NCBI RefSeq assembly: GCF_050410795.1 | Contig: NZ_CP191258.1 | Location: forward strand, 5,084,001-5,148,000 | Direction: 5' to 3' | Length of the DNA: 64,000 bases | Source of the DNA: Fontivita pretiosa | GTDB taxonomy: Bacteria > Planctomycetota > Phycisphaerae > Tepidisphaerales > Tepidisphaeraceae | Shown here: piece by piece, positions 16,949-26,915 of the stretch | Position numbering within the stretch: the stretch's first letter is position 1 | Layout of the letters: every line of letters starts with the position of its first letter | Position numbers and translations under genes: made by a program | The notes under the pieces: model-generated | Seen by the model: the letters and a program-made list of their open reading frames with translations, nothing else | Told to the model about the DNA's origin: nothing | Databases searched by the model: none

Positions 16949-17233
16949 ATGAAATTTGGCAGAGTCAAGCGTCAGCATGGCCGGGTGAGTGGGCTGGATG
17001 AAATCCTGGAGCGGATCATCAAGCAGTGTCCGCACGTCAGTCGCATCGTGCCGGGGCGAATCAAGGTTCGCCGCGGCAAGACCCCGCCGTGTTTCAAGAT
17101 TCAGTACCCCACGGACGCGGGGCTCAAGTGCCTGTACACCGGCACGGGCACGGTGCAGGAGGTGTTCCTGATCTGCACCGACGCCGAAGCGGCCAGGCAG
17201 TGGCTCGTCCAGCACGGGATCGTGACAGCATGA
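16949..17233 (+). CDS. DUF2103-like small protein
   Basis: 94 residues: MKFGRVKRQHGRVSGLDEIL, HVSRIVPGRIKVRRGKTPPC, FKIQYPTDAGLKCLYTGTGT and VQEVFLICTDAEAARQWLVQ. The pattern 'V..I.PGRI.R' plus 'QY....GLKCL...G..VQEV' is as I recall DUF2103, a small proposed metal-binding family; that call is from memory. A TATAAT at 16936-16941 lies only 7 nt before ATG with no Shine-Dalgarno, so the mRNA may be leaderless. The stop overlaps the TsaC/Sua5 start by 4 bp, so the two genes are coupled. Confidence 0.6.
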   Translation: MKFGRVKRQHGRVSGLDEILERIIKQCPHVSRIVPGRIKVRRGKTPPCFKIQYPTDAGLKCLYTGTGTVQEVFLICTDAEAARQWLVQHGIVTA

Positions 17234-18213
17234 GCCAGGCAGTAATCGAGCGTGCCGTCGAGGTGCTTGGCCGAGGCGGAGTCGTGGCGTTTCCCACCGA
17301 GACGGTCTATGGGCTGGGGGCTGATGCGCGAAATGCCCGGGCGGTGCAGCGAGTCTTCGAGATCAAAGGCCGGCCGCCGACCAACCCGGTCATCGTTCAT
17401 GTCGCCAGCGCCGACGTTGCGCGCCGTTACGCCGCCACCTGGCCCGATGCTGCTGCGCGCCTCGTCGAACGATTCTGGCCCGGGCCATTGACGATCGTGC
17501 TGCCCAAGACCGAGCAGATCGTCCCTGCGGTAACGGCCGGGCGGCACACCGTAGGCCTTCGCTGTCCGGATCATCCATTGACACTGGAGCTGTTGCGGCG
17601 ATTTGACGGGCCGCTGATCGGTCCCAGTGCCAATCGCTCTTCACGGCTCAGTCCCACCACCGCCCAGCACGTGCGCGACGAGCTGGGCGAGGCGATCGAC
17701 ATGGTTCTGGACGGCGGGCCTTGTCGGGTAGGCATCGAATCGACGGTGCTGGACCTTAGCGGAGACGTGCCTGCAATCCTGCGCCCCGGGGCCGTGTCGC
17801 GCCAGCAGATCGAGCAAGTGATCGGCCCCGTAGTCATGCGCAGCCAGGTGGTTGATGCGGCTGTCCCGGCCATGTCGCCCGGACAGCAGCCCGTGCACTA
17901 TTCGCCGAACACTGCAACCTACCGATTTGAGCGAAGGAACATCGACGCACTGAGGCGATGGCTGAACACGCATCGCGGCCAGCGAGCGGTGGTGGTCTGG
18001 TGTGGTCAGCCTGAGCCGCTCGATCTTGAGCACACGGCGGTCGTTCTGCCCGACCGCGCCGAGGATTATGCTCGCCAGATGTACTCGGCGCTTCGCGGCG
18101 CCGACCGACTGGGCTGCGATGCGATCTGGGTCGAGATGCCACCGGACACCGCTGAATGGACGGCCGTTCGGGATCGGCTCAGCCGCGCCTCGCGCCCGCC
18201 GCCGCAGCCATGA
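17230..18213 (+). CDS. L-threonylcarbamoyladenylate synthase, Sua5 type
   Basis: 327 residues. The N-terminal YrdC domain shows VVAFPTETVYGLGADARNA, FEIKGRPPTNPVIVHVA, SANRSSRLSPTTAQHV and GGPCRVGIESTVLDLSG. The C-terminal Sua5 domain begins around SPGQQPVHYSPNTATYRFE. It makes threonylcarbamoyl-AMP from threonine, bicarbonate and ATP, the first step of t6A37 in tRNAs reading ANN codons. The two-domain Sua5 form, rather than short TsaC, is clear from length and the SPGQ..HYSP linker. ATG 17230 overlaps the preceding stop codon. Confidence 0.9.
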   Translation: MSQAVIERAVEVLGRGGVVAFPTETVYGLGADARNARAVQRVFEIKGRPPTNPVIVHVASADVARRYAATWPDAAARLVERFWPGPLTIVLPKTEQIVPAVTAGRHTVGLRCPDHPLTLELLRRFDGPLIGPSANRSSRLSPTTAQHVRDELGEAIDMVLDGGPCRVGIESTVLDLSGDVPAILRPGAVSRQQIEQVIGPVVMRSQVVDAAVPAMSPGQQPVHYSPNTATYRFERRNIDALRRWLNTHRGQRAVVVWCGQPEPLDLEHTAVVLPDRAEDYARQMYSALRGADRLGCDAIWVEMPPDTAEWTAVRDRLSRASRPPPQP

Positions 18214-18351
18214 CTGCGACGGCCGATCATCTCATGCATTACCGGACATGCCCCCTGCCATGGCCATCCACTGCGGGTCTGCTTGTCGCGGTTGTCGGCG
18301 TATCGTATGTCTGATCCCGATTCGCCTCACGACATGGGAGGAATCGACCAG

Positions 18352-18579
18352 ATGATCTTCATTCGACAGCCGGGCCTTCAGCCGTCATCCATGCAGCGCC
18401 TGCTGGACGAATCGGCTCATCGGCCATCCGATGCCCAGGCCATGGACGAGGAGCCAGGCTGCGAGTCGCCCGCGGCCAACGGGTTTGCGATGACCGGTCT
18501 GTTCGGCATCATTCCCGGCGCTGATGCGCCACCGATTCGGCTTCCTGCGAACAACCGGCTGGACACAGCTCTGGATTAA
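18352..18579 (+). CDS. Possible small hypothetical protein
   Basis: A 75-residue frame starting MIFIRQPGLQPSSMQRLLDE, with GGGAGGA 9 nt upstream of ATG 18352, the main support. The middle (GFAMTGLFGIIPGA) is mildly hydrophobic. No domain recognised. It ends 28 bp before the convergent receiver gene. It could be chance. Confidence 0.35.
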   Translation: MIFIRQPGLQPSSMQRLLDESAHRPSDAQAMDEEPGCESPAANGFAMTGLFGIIPGADAPPIRLPANNRLDTALD

Positions 18580-18607
18580 TGGTGTAGACCGCTTGGGCAA
18601 GTGGGGT

Positions 18608-19078
18608 TCATCCGGCGGCACGGGCGCTGAAAACGCGCCCTGCCGTGTGCCGCGGAGTGTACGCCGCGGCGTGCATGGTCGCCCGTTTGGCGGCCGGACT
18701 GAGCTGCTGCACTCCAATGGCCGCCAGAAGTTCCGGTGCGTAGATCGGCTTATAGACGATTCCCTGCACCGCGCCGGTATGCAGTCCCTGGACGATGATT
18801 CCCAGATCGCAGTAATCACTGAGCAGCAGCCGCCGCGCCGTCGGACAGCGTACTCGCACGGATTCCAGCAGCTCGATGGCGTTGATCTGCGGAATGCTGT
18901 TATCGATCATCACGGCGATGGGCGGCTGAGCATGCTCCCGCGAGGGAGTAAGCTCCCGCAACGATTGGGCATCGCGTGCCCAGCAGATCTCCACCGCGCG
19001 CCCCACTGCATCCGTTATGGCACGCACCGAGGCCAACTCAGCACAGAAAACGGGAAAATACGGTTTGCTCAAAGACAT
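18608..19078 (-). CDS. Stand-alone receiver-like (REC) protein, divergent
   Basis: About 156 residues. The phosphoacceptor segment reads IAVMIDNSIPQINAIELLES, with Asp at the expected end of beta-3; Ser in RRLLLSDYCD and Lys in GIVYKPI fill the Thr/Ser and Lys positions. The first acidic pair near FPVFCAELASVRAI is poorly conserved. No output domain: after the REC fold comes a short Ala-rich tail. ATG 19078 is assumed; a GTG at 19150 would extend it. Partner kinase unknown. Confidence 0.55.
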   Translation of the reverse strand: MSLSKPYFPVFCAELASVRAITDAVGRAVEICWARDAQSLRELTPSREHAQPPIAVMIDNSIPQINAIELLESVRVRCPTARRLLLSDYCDLGIIVQGLHTGAVQGIVYKPIYAPELLAAIGVQQLSPAAKRATMHAAAYTPRHTAGRVFSARAAG

Positions 19079-19238
19079 ATCAGTCTGCAATGAACCCACC
19101 GGTCTGTTGCTCAACCCACATATCGTGAATTTGATGAAAGGACTTAACACTCAGCAGCACAAACTGGGATGGCGGGCACAGCAGGATAAAGTGGCGGGGA
19201 TAGGCGCAGGAGTCCCGAGCAGCCCTGGCCGGCACACG

Positions 19239-19673
19239 TTACCATCCGGCGATGAGCGACTCGGTTCGCCTGGCGACTTCGGTGGCCACGACCTGCTCGG
19301 CGACGATGACGTCGTCTGCGCCCTGGGTTCGGGCCTCGATTCCGCAGGAGGTGTAGTGACAGCGGGTGAGGATGCGGACGGTGGAGTTCAGCAATCGCGC
19401 CTGACGAGTCGCCTGCAGTGCCGCCTGCTCATCTGGAATCAGGACCAGGAAGGCCCGTGCGTGCTCGATGCCCGCACGCCGCAGCACCTGTGGGTCGGTG
19501 CAGTCGCCCTCGATGATCGGTGTGCCGGTTTTCTCGCACCGCTGCACCGTAATCGGATTGCGCTCGATCACACAATGCGGGATGTCATGCCGCGCCAGCA
19601 GCTCCGCCGCCACGCGCCCGGGCAGGCCGTAGCCGGCAATCAGCACCTCGACTTGCCGCTGTGCATCGGGCAT
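19239..19673 (-). CDS. TrkA-N (RCK) NAD-binding domain protein
   Basis: 144 residues, a single Rossmann domain: VEVLIAGYGLPGRVAAELLA carries G-x-G-x2-G, CVIERNP ends beta-2 with Glu for the ribose of NAD, and GDCTDPQVLRRAGIEHARAF is the RCK-N hallmark. Such domains gate K+ channels and transporters in response to nucleotides or redox state. No RCK-C domain and no channel is fused or adjacent. It starts 5 bp after the nuoD stop, so co-transcription with a Complex I subunit is likely. Confidence 0.8.
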   Translation of the reverse strand: MPDAQRQVEVLIAGYGLPGRVAAELLARHDIPHCVIERNPITVQRCEKTGTPIIEGDCTDPQVLRRAGIEHARAFLVLIPDEQAALQATRQARLLNSTVRILTRCHYTSCGIEARTQGADDVIVAEQVVATEVARRTESLIAGW

Positions 19674-19678
19674 CGTCC

Positions 19679-20920
19679 CTACCGATCCACTTCACCCATC
19701 ACGATGTCGATGGACCCCACGATCGCCGGTACGTCGGCCAGCAGAACATTCCGGCACAGCTCGCCGGTCACCGCCAGGTTCACAAAGCTCGGCCCGCGGA
19801 TTTTGACACGGTACGGAATCGGCCCGCCCTGACTTTCGATAAAGAAGCCCAGGTGTCCGCGGGGGTTTTCATATTCGGCATAGACCTCGCCCGGCGGAAC
19901 CTTCATCGCCCGGGGCAGCTTGGCGCGGAACGGGCCGTCGGGCATCTGCTGAATGCACTGGCGAAGAATCCGCACGCACTGCTTCATCTCCTGCATCTTG
20001 ACCCAATAACGGTCCCAGCAGTCGCCGACCGTTCCTTTCAGCCCGCTGCCCACGCACACGTCGAACTCCAGCCGGTCGTACACGCTGTAAGGTCGATCCT
20101 TCCGCAGGTCCAGCGGAATACCGCTGCCGCGAATCATCGGCCCCGAGCATGCGTAGGTGATGGCCAGATCCTTGGGCAATACCCCAACGTTAGCGGTACG
20201 CTTGATGAAGATGTGATTGAAGCTGAGCAGGTCGTTGTATTCGTCGATCTTTGGCTCGAAATAGTCCAGGAACTCGGAGAGCTTTTCGAGGAACCCCGGC
20301 GGCAGATCCCACGTGACCCCGCCGACGTTGATGTACGAGAGCGTCAGCCGCGCCCCGCAGAGCTGCTCGAACAGATCCAGAATGTACTCGCGCTCACGGA
20401 AGGCGTAGAGGAACGGCGTGAACGCGCCCATGTCCAGCCCATAGGTGCCGAAGCTGACCAGGTGTGAGGCGATACGATTCAGCTCAGCGGCGATGACGCG
20501 GATGTACTCGGCCCGCAGCGGAACCTCGATCCCCGCCAGCTTCTCGACGGCCATCGCCCAGGCGTGGTTGTTGTTCATCGCCGCCAGGTAGTCCAGGCGG
20601 TCGGTGTAGCCGATGTACTGGTAGTAGGCCAGGTTCTCGGCGATCTTCTCCTTGCAGCGGTGCAAGTAGCCCAGATGAGGCACGGCCTCGAGGACCATTT
20701 CGCCGTCGGTCCGCAGCACGATCCGCAGCACGCCGTGCGTTGAAGGATGCTGCGGCCCCATGTTAACCAGCATCTCTTCCGACTGCACGTCGATTTCTTC
20801 ATCGTTGGCGCCTGGCGCCAGGCCGTAGCTGACGGTTCGCAGGTTCGGATCCTCCGACGGCGCGGTCGTGCCCGCCGCAACCGGTGCTTCAGCGCGTCCA
20901 GAAGGCGTTGCGATCGACAT
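19679..20920 (-). CDS. nuoD: NADH-quinone oxidoreductase subunit D
   Basis: 413 residues (49-kDa subunit). The quinone-site sequence EEMLVNMGPQHPSTHGVLRI near the N-terminus and the C-terminus LADVPAIVGSIDIVMGEVDR are diagnostic; HRCKEKIAENLAYYQYIGYT and NRIASHLVSFGTYGLDMGAF are also typical. It forms the quinone-reducing module of Complex I with NuoB. It stands alone here, whereas nuo genes usually cluster. ATG 20920 is preferred to a longer frame; TACAAT lies 8 nt before it with no Shine-Dalgarno, suggesting a leaderless message. Confidence 0.95.
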   Translation of the reverse strand: MSIATPSGRAEAPVAAGTTAPSEDPNLRTVSYGLAPGANDEEIDVQSEEMLVNMGPQHPSTHGVLRIVLRTDGEMVLEAVPHLGYLHRCKEKIAENLAYYQYIGYTDRLDYLAAMNNNHAWAMAVEKLAGIEVPLRAEYIRVIAAELNRIASHLVSFGTYGLDMGAFTPFLYAFREREYILDLFEQLCGARLTLSYINVGGVTWDLPPGFLEKLSEFLDYFEPKIDEYNDLLSFNHIFIKRTANVGVLPKDLAITYACSGPMIRGSGIPLDLRKDRPYSVYDRLEFDVCVGSGLKGTVGDCWDRYWVKMQEMKQCVRILRQCIQQMPDGPFRAKLPRAMKVPPGEVYAEYENPRGHLGFFIESQGGPIPYRVKIRGPSFVNLAVTGELCRNVLLADVPAIVGSIDIVMGEVDR

Positions 20921-21039
20921 GCGTGAAGATTGTAGGAATGGCCGGCCGGCAATGCCAGCATTCGCGAAGGCAAACACATCGGCCGGCGCCGATGGCGCTG
21001 CTGACAGTTGCCGCCGCAGCGGTACAATCTGGCCAGCAC

Positions 21040-21930
21040 ATGATCCTCACGCATCAACTGGGACGCTTTGTTGAACTGAGAGAACCGTCGCACGAGACGC
21101 CGCTGTGGCGGTACGTCTATGGCGGCAAGCCCAAGCCGTTTTTCCATCCGCTGTGCACTCCGGCGGGACACGTGCTGTCGTTGTTCGAGCCGCACGATCA
21201 CGTGTGGCATCGGGGGCTGTGGTTCGCGATCAAGTTCATCAACGGGCAGAACTTCTGGGAGGAGCGCCCGCCGTTCGGAACGCAGCGCACGCCCGTCCCG
21301 CCGACGGTGACGCACGGCGCCGCCGGCCAGACCAGCGTCTTCAGCGCCATCGACTGGACCAGCCCCGACGCCAGCAGCGTGGTCATCCGCGAGCAGCGAC
21401 TGTTCAGCTATCGCCCGATCGACGCCACCAGCTACGCCATCGATTTCACCTTCATCCTCAACCCGCAACTGGAGCTGCTGCTGGATCGGACGGTTTTCAC
21501 AACATGGGGCGGATACGGCGGGCTGATCTTCCGCGGCACGCGCAACTGGCAGGAAAGCCGCCTGCTTTTTTCCGATGGATCCACCAGCGACCGCCCGACG
21601 CCTAGAATCGCCAACTGGTGCGATCTTTCGGGCAAGCTCGATGGCGGGCCGAATCAGACCGGCGGCATCGCCATCTTCGACCATCCACAAAACGTTCGAC
21701 ATCCCACGCCCTGGTATGGCGCCACAGGCCCGGGGCATTACTTCAACGCCGCGTTTCTGTTTAACGAACCGATGAGACTGGCGGCCGACGAAAAGCTCGT
21801 GCTGCGCTATCGCGTGCTGGTGCACGACGGCATCCTCGATACCGACGCGCTCAACCAACGCTACGACCAGTACGTCCGCGACGGAATCGAGCGGACTGCG
21901 GCTTCAGACAGCGCGGCGGTCGGAAGCTGA
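21040..21930 (+). CDS. DUF6807 (PmoA-type) family protein
   Basis: 296 residues without signal peptide. The first third carries the family hallmark FHPLCTPAGHVLSLFEPHDH followed by VWHRGLWFAIKFINGQNFWE. Older annotations call the family 'methane oxygenase PmoA', a name that should not be taken as function; members are common in planctomycetes beside carbohydrate genes. The fold is probably a beta-sandwich like that of sugar-binding epimerases (inference). TACAAT sits 12 nt before ATG 21040. The 3' end overlaps the convergent lipB by 27 bp. Confidence 0.75.
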   Translation: MILTHQLGRFVELREPSHETPLWRYVYGGKPKPFFHPLCTPAGHVLSLFEPHDHVWHRGLWFAIKFINGQNFWEERPPFGTQRTPVPPTVTHGAAGQTSVFSAIDWTSPDASSVVIREQRLFSYRPIDATSYAIDFTFILNPQLELLLDRTVFTTWGGYGGLIFRGTRNWQESRLLFSDGSTSDRPTPRIANWCDLSGKLDGGPNQTGGIAIFDHPQNVRHPTPWYGATGPGHYFNAAFLFNEPMRLAADEKLVLRYRVLVHDGILDTDALNQRYDQYVRDGIERTAASDSAAVGS

Positions 21931-22581
21931 GCCGAAGGCCTTGTGAAACTGCCCGACCAGCGATTGTTTGACCAGGCGTATATCCGGCGTGGCGTCGCCG
22001 AGTAGCCGCCGCAGTGACGTTGCCCGCCTGCCCGTCAGACCGCAGGGGATGATCAGATCGAAGTATCGCAGGTCGGTTTCGACGTTGAGCGCGATTCCGT
22101 GCATGGAGACGCCACGGCGGATACGCACGCCGATGGCGCAGATCTTGGCGAGCTGGCCGTCCGGCTCACGAACCCAGACCCCCACCGCCGACGGATCGGT
22201 AATCGCGGGAATTGCCAACTCGGCCAGCGTCGCGATGACGACTTGCTCCAGTCGTCTGACGTATCCGCCCACGCTCAGCCCGTGATCGTTCAGCCGCACG
22301 ATCGGATACGCCACGATTTGTCCCGGACCATGAAAGGTCACATCCCCGCCGCGATCCGATTGCACAAGCTCAACACCGAGCTGTTGAAGGTGCTGTTCGG
22401 AGGCCAGCAGGTTCTTCTGTCCGCAGGTCTCCGCCCGCCTCCCGAACGTGATCACCGGCGGATGCTCGACCAGGAGCAGGCGCTCCTGGTCGCCGGCGAC
22501 GACTTCCGCGTGGATCTGCTGCTGTAGAGCCCACGCCTGGCGATAAGGCATGGTGCCGAGATCTTGAACATGCATGGCCAC
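21904..22581 (-). CDS. lipB: Lipoyl(octanoyl) transferase
   Basis: 225 residues. Moves octanoate from octanoyl-ACP to lipoyl domains of 2-oxoacid dehydrogenases or GcvH. Signature sequences: EHPPVITFGRRA, DRGGDVTFHGPGQIVAYPIV, Lys146 in GQLAKICAIGVRIRRGVSMH and the catalytic Cys180 in DLIIPCGLTG. The start is GTG 22581, with an internal ATG at 22575. It lies 18 bp downstream of glgB on the same strand, a spacing compatible with one transcript. No lipA in the window. Confidence 0.95.
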   Translation of the reverse strand: MAMHVQDLGTMPYRQAWALQQQIHAEVVAGDQERLLLVEHPPVITFGRRAETCGQKNLLASEQHLQQLGVELVQSDRGGDVTFHGPGQIVAYPIVRLNDHGLSVGGYVRRLEQVVIATLAELAIPAITDPSAVGVWVREPDGQLAKICAIGVRIRRGVSMHGIALNVETDLRYFDLIIPCGLTGRRATSLRRLLGDATPDIRLVKQSLVGQFHKAFGSASDRRAV

Positions 22582-22599
22582 GAACGAGTGTAGGTTTCG

Positions 22600-24684
22600 T
22601 CACACCGGAACCAGTACCTGGGCGCTTCTGGCCGGGATGTAGATCTGGATGCTCTGGTTTCGGCCATACATCGGCACGTGCTGCCAGGGGTAGATCATGT
22701 CTTCCTGCACCAGCCCCGGGCCGCCGAATCGCTTGGCGTCGGTGGTCAGCAGCAGCTTGTAATCGCAGGGGTCGGGCACGGGCAGGCGCAACCCGAAGTA
22801 CGACTGGGTCGGGTGAAAATTGAACACGAAGACCATCGGCCCCCTTCGGTAGACCAGTTGCTTGGTGTCCTCATGCAGTGCGAGCTGCTCGATGAGCGGG
22901 TCGATCAGCACGCCGTACTGCTCGTCGAGCTGCATCATCGCGCGGTCAAAGTTGTTCAAGAACTGGTACCGCAGAAGCGGATTGTCCACCAGCGACCACT
23001 GCCGCCGGGCGTACTTGTACGAAAAACCGTTGCCCTCGCGCGGGAAATCCACCCACTCGGGATGCCCGAACTCGTTGCCCATGAAGTTCAGGTATCCCTC
23101 ACCGCCAAGGCTGAAGGTGATCAGTCGGATCAGCTTGTGCAGCGCGATCCCCCGGTCGATCACCAGGCTCTGGCGGTCGACCGCCATGTTCCAGTACATC
23201 TCCTGGTCCATCAGCCAGAAGGCGATCGTCTTGTCGCCCACCAGTGACTGATCGTGCGACTCGGCGTAGGCGATGTGCTTCTCGTCGCGGCGGCGATTCA
23301 GCAGCGTGTGGTACATCTCCCCGAGATTCCACTCCTCGTCCCGCTTGTGCTTCAACACTTTGATCCAGTAATCCGGAATGCCCATCGCCAGGCGGTAGTC
23401 GAACCCGATGCCCCCCTCTTCGACGGGTCGGGCGATGCCGACCATGCCGCTGACGTCCTCGGCGATGGTGATCGCATCCGGCTTGACCAGATGCGCCAGC
23501 TTGTTGGCAAGCTGAAGGTACAGCACGGCGTCGCGATCGACGTTCTCGTTGAAATAGTCGGCGTAACTGGTGAACGCCTTGCCCAGGCCGTGGTCCAGGT
23601 ACATCATGCTCGTCACGCCGTCGAAACGGAACCCGTCAAAGCGGAACTCCTCCAGCCAGTACCGCACATTGCTCAGCAGGAACCGTCGAACCTCGTACTT
23701 GCTGTAGTCGAACAGCAACGAGTCCCAGGCCACGTGATGTCCGCGCGGGCCGGCATGGAAGTACTGGTACTCGGTCCCGTCGAACATATTCAGGCCTTCG
23801 TGCGTGTTCTTGACGCTGTGGCTGTGGACCAGATCCAGCAGCACCAGCAACCCCATTCCATGCGCCGTGTCGATCAGGTGCTTCAGTTCCTCGGGCGTGC
23901 CAAATCGGGAACTGACCGCGTAGAAGTTGCTCACGTGGTATCCAAAGCTCCCGTAGTACGGGTGCTCCTGAATGGCCATGAGCTGAATCGCGTTGTATCC
24001 CAGGTTCTTGATCCGCGGCAGCACGCTGGCAGTGAACTCGTTGAAGGTCCCCACGCGGTACTCTTCGGTGGCCATCCCCACGTGCGCTTCGTAGATCCGC
24101 AGTCCCTGTTTCTGCGGAGGCATGGGGTTCGGATGCTTCCACTCATACGGCTGCGGCGGATTCCAGTACTGCCCGACGTAATGGTTGGTGTTGTGTTCGG
24201 TGACTACCCGGCGGATGTAGGCGGGAATCCGGTCCATCGTCTGCCCGTTCTCCTGAACGACCGTGACCTTGACGCGGCTTCCGTGAACCAGCTTCTGGCC
24301 GTACTTGTCGTCGGGTAGAAACAGGCTCCAGACCCCCCACTGATCGCGGACCATCGGATTGGCAAAGCGATCCCAGTCGTTGAAATCTCCGATGAGCCGA
24401 AGCTGCAACGCCGCCGGCGCCCACTCGCGATACCACACCCCCGGCTTGCCCCACAGCTCGCCCCGGGTGAAGCCAAAGTAGCGGTGTCCCTGACTGATCT
24501 CCCCCAGCAGTCCGCCGTGATCGTTGATCCAGGCCATCGCGGCCTTGTACGCCGCGTATCGTTCGCGCAATGCCGGCCTGTACGGATCGAGCCACGGGTC
24601 ACGGTCTGCCAGGGCCGTCCCGTCATCGGTCGGTCTGTCATTCTCGGGCCGCGTGTGCATCTGATTTGCTGCCGTGCTGCTCAT
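22600..24684 (-). CDS. glgB: 1,4-alpha-glucan branching enzyme, eukaryote-like GH13_8
   Basis: 694 residues. It resembles eukaryotic GBE1 more than bacterial GlgB: GLRIYEAHVGMATEEYRVGT, GYNAIQLMAIQEHPYYGSFG, VLLDLVHSHSVKN, GLNMFDGTEYQYFH and GGEGYLNFMGNEFGHPEWVD. Catalytic residues are Asp355 (FRFDGVTSMMY), Glu409 (TIAEDVSGM) and Asp478 (YAESHDQSLVGDK). A CBM48 domain occupies the N-terminal part. It makes alpha-1,6 branches in glycogen. No other glg gene is adjacent. ATG 24684 gives a sensible N-terminus; TAGAAT lies 8 nt upstream with no Shine-Dalgarno. Confidence 0.93.
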   Translation of the reverse strand: MSSTAANQMHTRPENDRPTDDGTALADRDPWLDPYRPALRERYAAYKAAMAWINDHGGLLGEISQGHRYFGFTRGELWGKPGVWYREWAPAALQLRLIGDFNDWDRFANPMVRDQWGVWSLFLPDDKYGQKLVHGSRVKVTVVQENGQTMDRIPAYIRRVVTEHNTNHYVGQYWNPPQPYEWKHPNPMPPQKQGLRIYEAHVGMATEEYRVGTFNEFTASVLPRIKNLGYNAIQLMAIQEHPYYGSFGYHVSNFYAVSSRFGTPEELKHLIDTAHGMGLLVLLDLVHSHSVKNTHEGLNMFDGTEYQYFHAGPRGHHVAWDSLLFDYSKYEVRRFLLSNVRYWLEEFRFDGFRFDGVTSMMYLDHGLGKAFTSYADYFNENVDRDAVLYLQLANKLAHLVKPDAITIAEDVSGMVGIARPVEEGGIGFDYRLAMGIPDYWIKVLKHKRDEEWNLGEMYHTLLNRRRDEKHIAYAESHDQSLVGDKTIAFWLMDQEMYWNMAVDRQSLVIDRGIALHKLIRLITFSLGGEGYLNFMGNEFGHPEWVDFPREGNGFSYKYARRQWSLVDNPLLRYQFLNNFDRAMMQLDEQYGVLIDPLIEQLALHEDTKQLVYRRGPMVFVFNFHPTQSYFGLRLPVPDPCDYKLLLTTDAKRFGGPGLVQEDMIYPWQHVPMYGRNQSIQIYIPARSAQVLVPV

Positions 24685-24757
24685 GAGTCGGCATTCTATC
24701 GCCAACCCCCACGAGTCCTGCAACGCCGCTGGACGAGCGTCCGCTGGAAACACCAAC

Positions 24758-24784
24758 AAAAAAGCCCGGAGATAACTCCGGGCT
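24758..24784 (-). terminator. Rho-independent terminator of the 16S unit
   Basis: On the minus strand a 9-bp perfect stem (AGCCCGGAG/CTCCGGGCT) with a 4-nt loop is followed by six T. It lies about 150 nt after the 16S 3' end and just upstream of glgB, so it ends the rRNA transcript before any 23S gene. Confidence 0.85.
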
Positions 24785-24796
24785 GGTGATGATCGA

Positions 24797-24818
24797 TCTT
24801 TGACAAGTGAATAGTCGG
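24797..24818 (-). repeat. 16S processing stem, 3' arm
   Basis: A 22-nt sequence (core TTTGACAAGTGAATAGTCGG on the plus strand) that is the exact reverse complement of 26778-26799 upstream of 16S. In the precursor RNA the two arms would pair and loop out the whole 16S, as in the RNase III processing stems of other bacteria. Confidence 0.85.
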
Positions 24819-24928
24819 CAACCGTCCACCGGCCTCGCGACCGGTGTCCCCGTGGTTCAGCACCACGGACGAGGCTGCGTTAACGCATTTTCTCTCTCAG
24901 ATCGCTCTGAGACGAGTTCTAAGTAATC

Positions 24929-26438
<1,510 letters not shown>

Positions 26439-26777
26439 GAATTTCGTGGCACGAATCACTCCTCCTGCACGGCTTTACGCCGTGACTGACGGTTTCGTGA
26501 TTCGTGTTTGTCCTCGAAACGAGTTTGTCCACCGATCGGACTAAGACAATCCGATCGGCTGGTTTTTCTGCTCGACGGGCCGGCTAAGACCCCTCGAGCA
26601 GTCCACGTTCAACGCGCGCCGCAAGCGACGCGCCCAAACGTGGGTTGCAAGGCTCAAACACTTCTGTTGGCGCCCATCCCGTGGAAGGGATGGGACACTC
26701 AAGCAATTGATCAAGGAAGATCACTTACTTGCGTGCGCCACGAAGATGTTTGAGAAAAATCACATCCTCGCGGCTGT
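26439..26777 (-). promoter_or_regulatory. 16S leader RNA with consecutive hairpins
   Basis: Between the 16S 5' end and the processing arm the leader contains inverted repeats in series: CACGGC/GCCGTG near 26468-26484, CCGATCGG-type arms near 26532-26559, CTGCTCGA/TCGAGCAG near 26569-26602 and CCACGTT/AACGTGG near 26604-26644. These would fold into a row of stems in the pre-rRNA. Open frames crossing this area have no coding support. Confidence 0.55.
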
Positions 26778-26799
26778 CCGACTATTCACTTGTCAAAGA
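26778..26799 (-). repeat. 16S processing stem, 5' arm
   Basis: Exact 22-nt reverse complement of 24797-24818, placed upstream of 16S in transcript order. It overlaps the boxA element, so antitermination and processing signals share sequence here. Confidence 0.85.
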
Positions 26800-26802
26800 G
26801 CA
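26790..26802 (-). promoter_or_regulatory. rrn boxA antitermination element
   Basis: The minus strand reads TGCTCTTTGACAA, one base different from the E. coli rrn boxA (TGCTCTTTAACAA) that recruits NusB/NusE. It lies in the leader between the promoter and 16S, where boxA is expected. Confidence 0.75.
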
Positions 26803-26887
26803 ATCACGTCTGATTCAAGCGCCCGCACACGACTTTCGTCGCCTGCGTCGCGACCTGCCCAACCGGCTCGTCCGATCGGGGCTGCGA

Positions 26888-26915
26888 ATCCTATCGTCCT
26901 CTGTGCCGCTGTCAA
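26888..26915 (-). promoter_or_regulatory. Sigma-70-type promoter of the 16S unit
   Basis: On the minus strand TTGACA (26910-26915), a 16-nt spacer, then TAGGAT (26888-26893). An A/T-rich patch (AAAGATTTTT) lies about 12 nt upstream of the -35 hexamer and could act as an UP element. The predicted leader to mature 16S is about 440 nt. Confidence 0.65.

Noticed and set aside
19661..20467. 268-codon plus-strand open frame
   Set aside because: Antisense to nuoD, whose identity is certain.
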